Positions 1 to 11,669 are shown, counted from the first letter of the stretch. The stretch is 64,000 nt of DNA from Pseudoscleropodium purum (GCA_963969395.1 OZ017799.1:7070501-7134500); one strand, 5' to 3'. A program made the numbers and translations. The notes: a model not told the origin generated them from the sequence alone.

Positions 1-2090
1 AGCAATGTGTGTTAAAAAGAATGTACTGACAAATGAATAGGGAATAGTCATTCTACAATCACATATGAATAAATTTGAAGTATTGCAATTATACATCATA
101 TGACATATACAATATTCAGATAATATATTGCATGGCTTCCAAAGCCACCTAGTGTGTGAGTATGAAGAGTTGAAATGACAAACCTTTTATACAAGTAGGG
201 TGATAGAAAGCAAAACAAACCATGTGGAACATGTCAAATACAAAAATTGTGTTATAAGTAATATTTAAAATCTCATTTAGGAATAGTAGAATAATTGTTT
301 AAAAAATAAAATTGAACTAATAAAAGTTGAGAAATCAATCTTACTTTCATCTCTAGAAGTTTGTTTTAGATTTTAAGCCTCAATTCAAAACTTGTGGACA
401 AATTTGAAAAGAAGATTGGAAAGAATATTTTCATAACATCTTTTTTGATTCTAGTAGTATAGAAGATGTAATGTATTCATTTCCATGTTGTTGTCCAACT
501 ACAATACTATAATGGAACTTCCACTTGACTAGGTCCATTTATGTGGAAGTCGTAATTGGCCTTTAGTAAATTAGTATCGTAGAAGGTCACTATTAGGAAT
601 ATTCTAGTTTTTTTGCAATGTGGTTCTTAAAAGTAGTCAAGGTCCAAGGAATGTGCAAATCCATTTACTCTAGAGCCTATAGGGTTGAGCATTCTCCAAA
701 CATTGCTAATTTTGGTAGAGTTGATAAATTTAGTGGATGTAATTGAATTGTTTGTAAAAAAAACTTATTAATGCAAAAAAATTAGTACCTAGGGTGAAGC
801 CTCAAGATACACAAGGGGACTCTATGTATAAAAAGGATGTTGGCTTCTTTGTAATGAATTTCCACCATAAATTGCTTTGCACAACAAAGTTGTTCATTTT
901 TCCTAGTCAAGCCACAGAAGTATTCTTTTCCAATGCTATTGACAAAGCTGGATGGAAAGTGGTATTGTGCAAAGAAGCCAGGGCCAAGCAAGAAGTATTC
1001 AACCGCACGGACACCTTCATCACTACTTCCGTGGAAACTACAAGCTTGACAACTCCACAAAGTTTGCCAAATTCTACTTCAATAGCTAATCTTGTCGGTG
1101 CCATTGAGTTGTCAATGGAAGACAACTTACTAGCACAGGAAAGAGATTGCTTGTAGTTGAAAGAGATTGCTCATAATTGTCTTGAAGTGACGTCCACAAC
1201 TTGACTTGCATATGTCTTTGACATCTGTCATGTCAGCATTTTTTACATGGGCTTTGTATTGGCATAAAAAATGACTGAAATTCATAATTTCTTTCGACAA
1301 GTCTACTAAAGTCATTTGATAGTATTTATTGTTTCAATATCTGCAGACATTGATATAGAGTGATGAAACACTTGATAATGTGATCTTTACAATGATTGTA
1401 GTCAAGCTAATTCTACTTACTCAAGCAACAAAAGTACATAATTTGACCCCCTCACTATGTTGTCTCTCTGATTTTATTGATCCCCCACTAGAATGAAAAA
1501 TTTAACCATTAAAATTTGAAAATTTTAGTTTGTAACAATCATTAATTAGTGATACCCTAGAAAATGAAAGATTTTTCTTACTCTTATGTCTATTTCTTCC
1601 AATAGCACTCTCAACACTTCATAGTTGTGTAAAAGTCATGTTGCCGCAAAACGGCACTTAAACTGTAGTCATATTTTCTCAATGGTACAATGAGGTGCCA
1701 TCTTCTTTATCTTTTAGAAGTGCTAAAAGAAAACACAGTAGACGTGACTATCGCAACTATGCAAAAGTCAAAATACAGTCATTCCTAAGCCACTTGAAGT
1801 TGTGAAATCTAAGGCAACACTACTCCTATGCGACTACACTACCTACGTTAGAAGCCCTACCTTGCCACGTCATGTCATCTATGTAGTGAACGGAATGTTG
1901 TGGATGAAACTGACCAATCTAATTCTAGTCATCTCGCACTTGTGGTCATGACTACAAAATGACTATGACGTTGTAAACTTATACGCGATGGTGCAATTAG
2001 GGAGGTCTAGTTATTCTATAGTTGCAAAAATTGTATAGTCACATTTTTGCAATCACATAGGACATTGATTTCTTGTAATGACACGATTGA
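1..2090. other. AT-rich intergenic DNA
   Basis: No gene can be supported here apart from one weak ORF-like fragment at 794-1156, listed separately. The DNA is AT-rich with many short homopolymer runs. The part at 1600-2080 repeats words such as 'agtcat', 'gttgcaa' and 'caacta', and resembles in style the interior of the TIR element at 51629-52429, so it may be an old relic of a similar repeat. Confidence 0.5.
794..1156 (+). other. Possible gene or transposon fragment (120-codon ORF)
   Basis: A 120-codon open frame in otherwise stop-rich DNA. Its middle has a mixed, protein-like composition (AIDKAGWKVVLCKEARAKQE followed by a Ser/Thr-rich tail), unlike the Phe/Leu/Ile/Lys-rich translations of random AT-rich DNA around it. 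I do not recognise a family and see no promoter or splice partners. It may be a decayed exon of a captured gene or a transposon fragment, or it may be chance. Confidence 0.25.
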
Positions 2091-2138
2091 GTCCTTGCTT
2101 TCTTATTATGTCCCCTTTCTAACCCAACAAGGTCCATG

Positions 2139-2430
2139 TCCTTACATTTGTGTCCAAGTGTCCTAAAATCTCATGGTTTAGGAAGAGACCTTTTAGCCCT
2201 TAAGTTCGCATCCTTGCATTTGCATCCAAAAGTCCCAAAATCTCATAGGTTTAGAAATCAATTTGGAGCCTTTAAGTTTGCATTTTTGCATCTATATCCA
2301 AGTATCCTAAAATCTCTAGTTTTTAAGGTCAACCTAAAGCCTTTAAGTTTGCATCTTTGGTTCCGAGCCCAAAAGTCCTACAATTTCACGGTTTGAGGAG
2401 TGAACTTGGAGCCCTTGCATTCATGTCCAT
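2139..2430. repeat. Degenerate tandem array, unit about 72 bp
   Basis: About four diverged copies follow one another. Each has the order 'cttgcatttgcatccaa', then 'gtcctaaaatctca', then a 'ggtttag' segment, then 'gagcctttaagtt'. Copies begin near 2139, 2211, 2284 and 2351, with a partial copy near 2411. The 86-codon ORF over it (2136-2396) is a by-product of the repeat period being close to a multiple of three and is not called as a gene. Confidence 0.7.
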
Positions 2431-2840
2431 GCGTCACTACCTTGCCCTTACGTTTATGCCCATGCATTCATGATGTTCAAAGGATAGATTAAGTCCCAAC
2501 TCAAACCATTAGTGTCCACGCTCGACATGCTTAAGTCCCTGCATAGATATGAGTGAATCCACACTTAAATTATGAAAGTCCCTTAGACTCGGTTTAGTTT
2601 CCACCTAGATCAATTTAAGTCCTTAGTAGGAACCAATTAAGTCCCCACTCTATCAATGCCTAACAAAGTCTCCATCAATGGTTTCTAAAATGAATTTCAA
2701 ATACTTATTCTGGAACTTAACATTCGTGCCCAGACAATAAGTCATCCGGAAGTGTACAAAGGTATCCTATTCAAAAATGAAATCAAGAAAATATTTTAGT
2801 CTTTTGCAAAATTGCTTTATTCTTAATTGTAGCCCCAAAT

Positions 2841-2876
2841 CCTAAACCCTAAACCCTAAATTCCCAAACCCTAAAA
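2841..2876. repeat. Interstitial telomere-like CCCTAAA tract
   Basis: The tract 'cctaaaccctaaaccctaaa' is followed by 'ttcccaaaccctaaaa'. This is the Arabidopsis-type plant telomere repeat (CCCTAAA), about four to five units, partly decayed. It sits immediately before a roughly 100-bp tandem array. So short a tract may be a relic of break repair or chance amplification rather than a former telomere. Confidence 0.6.
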
Positions 2877-2887
2877 TCCTTAAAACC

Positions 2888-3690
2888 TCTTTCTTATTTA
2901 AACAATTAAATTGATTCATACTTGTAAAGAAATTACCTTGAGTTGCAAAGGAAAATAAATAAATGGTTGAATGAATGCACTATTAATCCTTTTTTTCCTA
3001 TTCAAACAATTAAATTGGCTTATGCTTGTAAAGAAATTACCTTTAGTCGCAAAAGAAAATAAAGAAATGGTGAATGGATCAACTATTAATCCCTTCTTTC
3101 CTATTCAAACAATTAAATTGGCTTATGCTTATAAAGAAATTATCTTTGGTTATACAAAGAAAAATAAAATGGTTGAATGAATCACTATTTATTCCTTTTT
3201 TCCTTTATTTAAACAATTAAATTGGCCTATGCTTGTGACAAAATTACCTTTGTCTCTAAAAGGAAAAAAAATGGTTGAAGTGCCTCCTTCCTAATCCATG
3301 TGTCAATTCAATAATTAAATTGAAAAATCCTTATTAGGAAATAACCCCAAGGTCTAAAAGAAGAACAAACAATTAGTTCAAGTGCCTCTCTCCTAATGCC
3401 TTGTGTGTAATTTGACAATTAAATTGACAAATGCTTGTTAGGACATAATCATAAGCTTCATAGGAAAAAAATATGGTTGATGTGACTCCTTCCTAATTCT
3501 TCATGTTCAATTGAACAATTAATTTGGCAAGTCCTTTTTAGAAAATGAACTCACCTAAAAAATCAATTGGTTCAATTGCCTCCTTCTTAATCCCTCATGT
3601 CTAGTTTAACAATTAATTTGGCAAATCATTGTTAAAAAATAACCTCAAGCTCTAAAGGAAAAAAAATTAATTGTTCAAAGGCTTCATTAA
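2888..3690. repeat. Tandem array, unit about 100-110 bp, about 8 copies
   Basis: Repeated units share the order: 'cctattcaaacaattaaatt', 'ggcttatgcttgtaaagaaa', 'ttaccttt', a purine-rich 'aaaagaaaataaa' block, 'atggttgaatgaatcac', 'ctattaatcc'. The first three units (from about 2888, 2993 and 3095) are the most alike. Units after about 3200 drift, with 'ccttcctaat' and 'caattaatttggcaa' variants, to about 3690. The decay along the array is that of an old satellite-like block. No coding function is indicated. Confidence 0.75.
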
Positions 3691-3699
3691 TTACTTGTT

Positions 3700-5208
3700 A
3701 ACTTGCAAAGATTTCAAAATATTGTGGTTTTTTCATGAATAACATAGTGAAGGAAATTTATTTCAAAATTGTCCAAAAATAAAATAATAAATAATAAATA
3801 ATAAATAAATAATTTGATTCAAGATTCATCCATTCCTTGTTTTTAATGGAACTATAGCAAGTACTCTTATAAACTCTTTTGTTACAATATTGTTGATTTT
3901 TACAAAATAAAATGTTTATTCAATTAATCATTTGGTAGAGTATATTAATAAATTTTGGCATCTTAGTATTGATCTATATTTAGCCTTAAAATTATCTTTT
4001 TTTGAATTTGAACTTTACTAATGAAATTATAAAATATAGTAGAACGATCTAATTCTAATGGCCTTTATTACAATTTGATCATAGGGTCTCTATATCTTCA
4101 AATAGGTAGAAAATGGACAATAATTGCCTTTAAGCACAACAATGTTCAAACATTATAGTAAACATATTTCATCAAATTAAAAAATAAATTTTACATGAAT
4201 TTGAAACTTTAAAGGCTTTAAAGAAATTATCTAAAATACCTTATATAGCCTATTTTTGGATAATAAACAACTTCTATAGAAAAATAAGTTAATCATATTC
4301 ATTTTCGTGATTGAACTTTGAAAAGAAATTTGCATACCCTTAAGGTATTGGCTAACCTTAGGCTAATCCTCAAGCTAACCTTCATTATATTTTGCGCTTT
4401 CAAAATTCTTTGCAAATCACTTGCAAGCATTAAAAGACAACATCCAATAACTCCAATGACCATTTCCTAGTCATTGCCCTCTTTTTGGAGCTACCTGTTC
4501 TCAAATTTTGAGTTTTTATTCAAATAAAAATAATTTCTAAAAAATTAACTTTGTTTCGAACCTAATGGTGGAAGTTTCATCAATTCAAATTCCAAGTTAA
4601 ATTCCATCTTGTGGAATTTTTTTAAGTTGACTAGTATTGTATAGTTTACAATTCAAATTTTAGGGGGTCCAATTTGGGTATGGGCTAAAAAGTCAACCAA
4701 CCAATGTTAGTGTTGCCAACCTTAAAAAAGTTAGATCCACCTCAAAAAGGACAAGCCCAAGGATCTCAAGGAGAAGAAAAGTGTCCCATTCTTGTTTTGT
4801 CTTTCAAACACTATTCTCATTTCAATGACTATTGTGTGTTGCAAGCTCTACCATGAATTGAAAAATGCTTGGAATGTTGTAAAATTTTAGATGAACATTT
4901 TCAACTCTTTCTTCTTTCATTTAACACAAAAAATTCATTACTTTAAAATATTATCACCAAGATATGCTCCTTCAAAGTGCGCTACTTTGTTTTTTAATTG
5001 ATCCAAATAAAACTTCAAACTTCAAATATTTACTAAATTATATGATCAAATACTTTGGAATTTCTTAAAGAGCTTGCTTTCAATGTTAACTTCAATAAGA
5101 TCTCATAGTTACATTCCATCCAATCTAAAAAAAAATGAGCAAAGAAATTGCTCAAATGCTTGGAAGTTCGGCCTATTTTGAAATACACCTCCCTTAAATC
5201 ATTAGAAG
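3700..5208. other. AT-rich intergenic DNA
   Basis: No gene, RNA or clear repeat boundary seen. Translations are short and low in complexity. There is a short (aat/aaat)n run near 3780-3810 and a small cluster of 'ctaacctt'-like words near 4340-4385. Confidence 0.5.
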
Positions 5209-5213
5209 TTAAT

Positions 5214-5533
5214 TGTTACGATTATATCGTAACAACTGGACTTAGTTGCGGTTAGAGGGAGGGAGAGGTTAGACAGTTACAGGGAGTTATGGTTGTCTCC
5301 TTGGATTTCATGTAAATATCTAGAAGGAGGGGTTATTCTCACGCAACCTCCTGTAAATGGAAGGAACCTCGATGGTCTGGAAGTTCATGCATTTTCTCGA
5401 TTGACTCGTACCTGTTGCTTGATATTTGTTTTGATCTCATGACTGTGTATCTCAATTCGATTTGAATGCTCAGCCTGATGGTTGATTTGCGGAGTGTCGA
5501 CAAGGAAATAGGATTGGTTCTCGAACCATAACA
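5214..5533 (+). repeat. 5' LTR of element 1 (320 bp)
   Basis: Begins TGTTACG and ends CCATAACA; matched along its length by the copy at 10585-10905. A TATA-like 'tgtaaatatc' lies at 5311-5320, and about 25-30 bp downstream comes 'ctcacgcaac' (5338-5347), a plausible transcript start. A similar 'ctcacgcgac' motif after a G-rich block occurs in the otherwise different LTR of element 2. Confidence 0.93.
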
Positions 5534-5544
5534 TTACGTTGCGT
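5534..5544 (+). promoter_or_regulatory. Candidate self-priming primer-binding site
   Basis: The 11 bases right after the 5' LTR are TTACGTTGCGT. They do not start with TGG, as a site complementary to a tRNA 3' CCA end would. Their reverse complement, ACGCAAC plus GTAA, is found in the LTR at 5341-5347 and 5353-5356 with a 5-base bulge between, close to the predicted transcript start. This arrangement would fit self-priming as known for Tf1/sushi-type elements. This is an inference from complementarity only. Confidence 0.4.
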
Positions 5545-5716
5545 CTTTTATCTATCCACGCTCCAAGGGGATTTAGGATGCTAATCGATTGTATCTTTGG
5601 CATTGCTGGATTGGTGTCCCATTGGTTGCCAAAGCGAAGTTTGATGTGTACTCATGCTTCAATTCATCGAATCGTGTTTTCTTTGATGTTCGATGGGCAT
5701 AGCCTGCTAGCTTCGA

Positions 5717-6889
5717 TTGGAAAAAATACATAATCTCTGGAAAAGCGTCTTGGTAGCTATATCAGTCTCGGGATACGGATTCTGGATTATTATGGAACCA
5801 GTGAGGCCGGATATTGGGCAAGGACCTCAGATGCCGAAGGAGATAGGGGCTAGATGGGCTGAATTTATTCAACAACAAATACAAATTGTTTTCCAGGCTG
5901 CGCTCCCATACATGGTACAACAAATCTCCGAGCGAGTAATTCCAACGTCTTCCCCAACGTTCCCTTTCACCACCATTGGCACACCTGATTGAGATTTGCA
6001 AAGGACGGGGAAGTATGATGATGCTGGGATTGGGGATAGAGAATCGAAAGTTGATGAACTAGATAAGTTTGCGGGGAAAAGGGGTAGAGAAGTGTATTGC
6101 TAGTTTGCACAGCTCCGTTTAGTGTTTCGAGGAAAACCATGCACTTATCGAGAAGATGAGGACAAGGTGGCATATGCTTTGTCTTATATGAGTAGAGCTA
6201 CCCAGAACTGCGCGATGCCACTGTTGCAAGCGCTCAATGAGGGACAACAGCATGAGTTGTTAGTGAATTATGATGCATTCCGAGAAGCAGTCATTGCGGT
6301 TTATGGGGACATCGATCAAAGGGGGAATGCAGAGGATCGCCTTCGTAAAATTAAACAAATGGGCTTGGTGGGGAGTTATATTTCCACCTTTAATGAACAT
6401 GCGGCTTAAGTTGATTGGAACGAGTCTAGCTTGGTGGCATGTTTTCAGGGAGGATTCAAGGACGAAATACTCGATGCTATAGCAACAGCGGAAACCCAAC
6501 CTCGTGGGTTGAATGAGTGGGTAGCGATGGTGTCACGAATTGATGAGAGATTATGGGCTCGACAACAAATTCGAAGGCCCCAACTTCCTTATTCAAGCTT
6601 TAAGTCATCAACTCCTGTTGTAAAGGATCATGGTGGTCGGTCTCTAGTTATTCCAGAAACATCGGGGCCAATCCCAATGGAGTTGGATGCAACCCAAGTA
6701 ACCCCAGCTCTTGCTAAAATTGCGGCAAAACGATTGGAGTTTCAAAGGCAAGGAAGATGCTGGAGGTGTGGTCGGGTTGGTCATGTTCGAGCTCAATGCT
6801 CCACTGATCCATCTAAGCCTTTGTCTTTAGTTGCATCAACGGAAGTTGGGGAAAGAGTGGATTCCGGAAAAGCTGAAACCCGGGACTGA
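5717..6889 (+). pseudogene. gag of element 1 (broken)
   Basis: Encodes the remains of a nucleocapsid-capsid polyprotein in pieces at about 5717-5992, 6122-6409 and 6431-6889. The pieces are separated by stops and a small frame change near 6410-6430. The last piece ends with a retroviral-type zinc knuckle, CWRCGRVGHVRAQC (C-X2-C-X4-H-X4-C, 6758-6799), which binds RNA in packaging. The capsid-like part contains the Ala/Leu-rich helix region around 6170-6300. It cannot make a full Gag as it stands. Confidence 0.8.
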
Positions 6890-6912
6890 GGATAGAAGCT
6901 CGGTACCCGGGC

Positions 6913-7290
6913 ATGATACAGGCGAAGGAGAGCTTGTCCCGGCAACAAATAGGGAAAAGGATTGATTCACTAGAGTTACGAGCTACTCTTAATCCGGGGG
7001 CTCATTTGACTTTAATCACTCGGATTAATTCTTTGGATGCCAACCCTCTGGTAGATTCGAGGGCAACTGGTGTATTCATGCATCCAGATTTTGTGGCAAA
7101 ATGTCATGCTTTAATTAAACCAAAGAAAATACCTTGGGAAGTACGTGTCATCGATGGACGAGTAATCAGTTTAGGACTCATCACCCACAAGGCAACAGTC
7201 AAATTGGAAATAGTAGGTCATTACGAAATATTGGTTGTTGATTTAACTAATATTGGCAAATATTCATGTATATTGGGGATGCCTTAGTTG
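6913..7290 (+). pseudogene. Aspartic protease domain of element 1 (active-site mutation)
   Basis: Retropepsin-like region. The expected D-S/T-G active site reads Asp-Ser-Arg (VDSRATG, Asp codon at 7054), so the catalytic glycine is lost by a single base change. The downstream part (VIDGRVISLGLITHKATVKL, then YSCILGMP) matches the corresponding part of element 2 at 41491-41730. A TAG at about 7285 follows, in the tryptophan/proline-rich end of the domain. The protease would be inactive. Confidence 0.75.
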
Positions 7291-7506
7291 GCTCGTCATG
7301 ACCCTACAATTAAATGGGCTAAGAAGAAAGTGGTTTTTGATTTGGCATATTGCCGGGGAACCTACATAAAGCAAGAGATATAGAAGCCGGGTCCAGCTGC
7401 CGGTTCGAGCGGAAGGATCCCTAGAGCAGTTAACCGGCCGATTGGAACAAAAACAGCTTCAACAGGCTTTACTGCAGAGAAGATTAAGGAACAAATCCTA
7501 TCAACA

Positions 7507-9054
7507 TTGAAAGCACCAAGGCACTCCATGGTATCTGCCTCAACTTTCCAACTGTCTGCAAAGGGAGAAGAGATTTATTCTTTGGTAGTGTCAGAACTCG
7601 ATGAAACCGTGGGGGCTAAGATGAAAGGGGGGTTGAATTCAATTCCAACCGAGTACCACGATTTACACAAAGTCTTCTGTGAAAAGTCGTTTGATGAATT
7701 ACCAGACCATGGAATATCAGACATGAAAATTGAGTTTAAAGAAGGGCAGGAGCCAAGAAACACAGGTTTACGGCCTATGTCTTCGATGGAGTTGGAGGAA
7801 CTCCGAGGGTATTTGGAAGAAAATTTGGGGAAGGGGTGGATCAGATGATCTAAGTCCCCAATATCAGCCCCAATAGTTTTTGCTCGCAAAAAAGATGGCT
7901 CTATTCAGGTCTGCATAGATTACCGAAACCTTAACAAAGTTACTATCAGAAATCGTTATCCTTTACCACTTATTCCTAAGCTCACAGATCGACTAGTAGG
8001 AGCTAAGATATTTACAAAGTTAGATGTACTACAAGCTTACCATCATATTCGGATGGCACTGGAGCATGAATTTAAAATGGCATTTAAGACCCATTATGGC
8101 TTGTTTGAATACTTGGTGATGCCATTTGGTCTCATGAATGCTCCTGCTCAATTCCAGGCAGATATGTAGTATATTTTTAGTGACCTCCTAGACATCTCGG
8201 TGGTAATTTATTTGGATGACATATTAATTTTTTCTAGAAATTTAGAAGAACACCAACAAGTGGTGCGGGATGTTCTGCAGTGATTATGCAAGCACGACCT
8301 TTATGTCAAGACATCTAAATGCCAATTTCATCTCACTTCCGTGGAATTCTTAGAGATGATTGTTTCAGGCCACGGATTAGAAATGTATGAGGATAAAATA
8401 CAAACTATTAAAGATTGGCCAATACCAAAAAATGTTAAAGAAGTCTAAGCATTTTTAGGTTTTGCTAACTTTTACCGTTGCTTTATATGTGACTATTCAG
8501 AAATTGCAGTCCCGCTTACAATGCTAATACAAAAAGACCAATTATTTCAATGGAATCTCCAAGCTGATAACGCTTTCAAAGAGCTTCGATTTTGATTTTG
8601 TCAAGCACCTATATTAATACACCCAGATTTTCAACAACCTTTTGTTATAGAGACTAATACATCCGACACTGCAACTGGGGGGATTCTTTCTCAGCATGGA
8701 CCTAATGGCCATCTTCATCTTTGTGCATTTCGGAGTTCAAAGATGTCGCCGATAGAACAAAATTACGACATTTACGATAAGGAACTATTAAGTATTGTGC
8801 TTGCGTTCCGAGATTGGAGGGTCTACTTAGAAGGATCACCCCATGAAATTAAGGTAATTTCGGACCACAAAAATCTGGAGTATTTTTTAACAACCAAGCA
8901 GCTTAATAGACGACAAGCTCGTTGGTCAGAATCTTTATCTGTATTCCACTTTGTAATACAACATCGACCACGAACAATGAACGGTAGGGTAGATGTATTG
9001 TCCCAAAGATCAGACGTCATCGAAGGAAGAGAACAAGAGCCCCGACCATTTTAA
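7507..9054 (+). pseudogene. Reverse transcriptase-RNase H of element 1 (broken)
   Basis: A leader region runs to a TGA at 7846-7848. The reverse transcriptase fingers (FARKKDGS) and palm ([13 protein letters not shown]) follow, with the catalytic YLDD box at 8209-8220. The connection and RNase H then run to about 9054 (YDIYDKELLSIVLAF, VISDHKNLEYFLTTKQLNRR). All one frame, interrupted by stops at 7846, 8167, 8281, 8446 and 8593. By comparison with element 2 these stops fall at codons for Gln or Arg, so each is one transition away from CAG, CAA or CGA. It copied element RNA into DNA when active. Confidence 0.9.
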
Positions 9055-9059
9055 AAATT

Positions 9060-10570
9060 GGTAGCTTTGGAGAATTGTGAATCAGTATGGACTGACCAGC
9101 TTATTCTCGAACGCATCCGGGTGGCCACTAAGCAGAACCCAGCCTTGTAGTCAATATTAGCATATTTTACAAACGGACCTAACTTAGCACCAGCACACAT
9201 TCACCAGCAATTTTGCTCATATACCTACAATAACAGAGTATTATATTTTAATAATACCATTTTTGTTCCGAATGACAAGGAAATTTGCCGCTAGATTCTG
9301 TGATTTAGACATGATGCTCCCAGTGGCAGGACATCAAGGAAGAACGAAAACTTTGGATCTAGTCATGTGAAGTTTCTACTGGCCAACTCTAAGACGATAC
9401 GTCCATCGTTATGTCAATGGCTGTGACACTTGTCAACGGTCAAAACCTCCGCACCATGCGCCATATGGGCTGCTGTAGCCGATACCAGCTGTTGAAGCTC
9501 CTTGGAAGCGAATTACAGCTGACTTCATTGTTAAGCTACCATTAAATGCAGGGTATGATTCTATACTTGTCGTTGTTGATAAGAACACTAAACTCGGCCA
9601 TTTCATTCCGACCAACGAAACAATGGACTCAAGTGCAACAACTAATTTATACCTTCACAATGTGTGGAAATATCATGGCATACCCAATGAGGTGATCTCT
9701 GACCGTGGCTCTGTTTTTGTATCTAAATTTATGAAGAGATTATATGAGCTCCTATGAATTCGGCCTTCTCCATCTACAGCATTTCATCTTCAATCGGACG
9801 GATAGACAGAACGTGTCAATCAGATTCTTGAGTAGTTTTTGCGCATGTTTACAACCAAGCACAAGAATGATTGGGCCGATTGGCTACCCATTGCAGAATT
9901 CACATATAATAATACGATTCACTCTGCAATAGGATGTCACCCTTCTTTGCAACCTATGGCTATCACCCGTCATTATCATTTACATCTCCGTCAACGTCCA
10001 CCGTGCTTGCGGCTGAAGACCGCATTCAATATCTACAGCAAATTCACGAAGAAATAAAATTATTGATAAAAATCGCCGGAGACCAGGCAAAGAAGAGATA
10101 CGACCACTCGGGCCACTTACACCAGATTTTTAATGTTGGGGACCAGGTACTCCTCCGTCACGATAACATTACTCCTGTAGGTCCATCAAGGAAATTAGCA
10201 CCCAAATTCCTTGGACCCTATCCAATTATAGCTAAGCTCTCTAATGTTGTGTACCGGTTGCAATTACCTAAAACTTTACGGATTCATAATGTATTCCACG
10301 TCTCGTTGCTTGAAAAGTACCATCAAGATACAATTGAGGGACACAAGACGAAACCACCGCCACCCATTGTCACTCCAGAGGGTGACATCGAATGGAAAGT
10401 CGACAAAATTCTTGACTCTCGGTTACATGGCCACTAGAAGAAGCTCCAATACCTCGTCTCCTGGACAAGCTACGGATTTGAACAAAATTCTTAGGAACCG
10501 ACGGTCAATTTGAAGAATGCTCCAGACAGGATGAAGGATTTTCATCACCATCACTCCACTACACCGAAAC
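9060..10570 (+). pseudogene. Integrase with C-terminal chromodomain of element 1 (broken)
   Basis: Contains the zinc-binding region (YVHRYVNGCDTCQRSK, about 9395-9445) and the DDE core: Asp at 9521, Asp at 9701 in VISDRGSVF, Glu at 9809 in the TERVNQ stretch. The GPY-like C-terminal region (KLAPKFLGPYPIIAKLSNVV) and a chromodomain near 10384-10540 (EWKVDKILDSR, then KKLQYLVSW) follow. The chromodomain would direct integration to heterochromatin marks. Stops at 9148, 9292, 9301, 9368, 9476, 9755, 9803, 9833 and 10435, and frame changes near 9320 and 9945, make it non-functional. Confidence 0.9.
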
Positions 10571-10584
10571 CAAGAGGGGGGTAA
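10570..10584 (+). promoter_or_regulatory. Polypurine tract of element 1
   Basis: The run 'aagaggggggtaa' lies directly before the 3' LTR, where plus-strand priming starts in LTR elements. Element 2 has the near-identical 'aaaaggggggtaa' at its matching position, which supports the assignment. Confidence 0.85.
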
Positions 10585-10905
10585 TGTTACGATTATATCG
10601 TAATAGTTAGACTTAGTTGCGATTAGAGGGAGGGAGAGGTTAGACAGTTACAGGGAGTTATGGTTGTCTCCTTGGATTTCATGTAAATACTTGGAAGGAG
10701 GGGTTATTCTCACGCAACCTCTTGTAAATGGAAGGAACCTTGATGGTCTGGAAATTCATGCATTTTCTCAATTGACTCGTGCCTGTTGCTTGATATTCGT
10801 TTTGATCTAATGACTTGTGTATCTCAATTCGACTTGAATGCTCAGCCTGATGGTTGATTCGCGGAGTGTCGACAGAGAAATAGGATTGGTTCTCGAACCA
10901 TAACA
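10585..10905 (+). repeat. 3' LTR of element 1 (321 bp)
   Basis: Direct copy of 5214-5533. Differences are mostly C/T and G/A transitions plus a one-base indel near 10815. It is followed by the TTAAT target duplicate at 10906-10910. Confidence 0.93.
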
Positions 10906-11669
10906 TTAATATTGATAGATTAGAGTAATTGAATTAAATATTATTGAATAAATATGGCTTGAGTAGTGTTCAAAATTTTTTTTATCAAGAGTGAAGATTT
11001 GTTTTTTTATCCAAAAGGATATCTTTTGGATCTTAGAAGTTTGCTTGAACATTTCTTTTTTAAATCAAGTATTTGATTCTTCCATCATGTTTTTGGACAC
11101 TATAATTCTTTCTACAATACTTAAATACATCTATATGAGACTATGTATAATTTCTTCAAAAATGATGATCTTTCTACTAATTCAAAGTGTAATCTTTAAA
11201 TTGATTTTGGAAATTAGAAAAGCCTTAATCTCATAGATCAATAAACTATAAAATTTCTAAGTATCCATATTTGATTTTTTGAAATAAAAAAATAAAAAAC
11301 TAATTGAAGAAATTAAATAAATTTATAACTAATAATCTAGACTATGGATTCTAACAAATTAGATACAAGGCAAATACATGTGAAATCTTGGCTATATTAT
11401 ACAATTATATTCTCTTTAATATTGTATTAAATTGCTTTTGCTACTCATACATTAAAAATGGAATTTAACTACTTATGGATGTGTAAAGGGTACGAGTAGT
11501 ATTAATATTTGAATATTTTATAAAGTATAAGTTATTAATAAAAATTAATATTGGTCCAAAAGCTACAAATTAGAAGTTGAGCTATATAGCAACTTGTATG
11601 GTGAGGATTGAATATGACAAGGAGAAAGCAAAAATCTCAATTTTTAAATTTTTTGTCATGGACATAATA

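Larger units (their letters stand above)
5209..10910 (+). mobile_element. Ty3/gypsy chromovirus (element 1), full-length but inactivated
   Basis: The element proper spans 5214-10905 between two direct LTRs, each beginning TGTTACG and ending ATAACA. It is flanked by the 5-bp target-site duplication TTAAT (5209-5213 and 10906-10910). The order is gag with a CCHC knuckle, protease, reverse transcriptase, RNase H, integrase and a C-terminal chromodomain, which is the chromovirus arrangement. A polypurine tract (aagaggggggtaa) abuts the 3' LTR. The LTRs differ at roughly 20 of 320 sites by hand count, mostly transitions, so the insertion is old. The coding region is broken by more than a dozen stops and at least two frameshifts. 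Confidence 0.95.

Noticed and set aside
2971..3180. A 69-codon ORF across the tandem array
   Set aside because: It follows the repeat units and shows the same peptide twice; it is a product of the array rather than a gene.
5534..5560. A standard plant initiator-tRNA primer site (TGGTATCAGAGC type) in element 1
   Set aside because: No TGG-starting match to such a site follows the 5' LTR.
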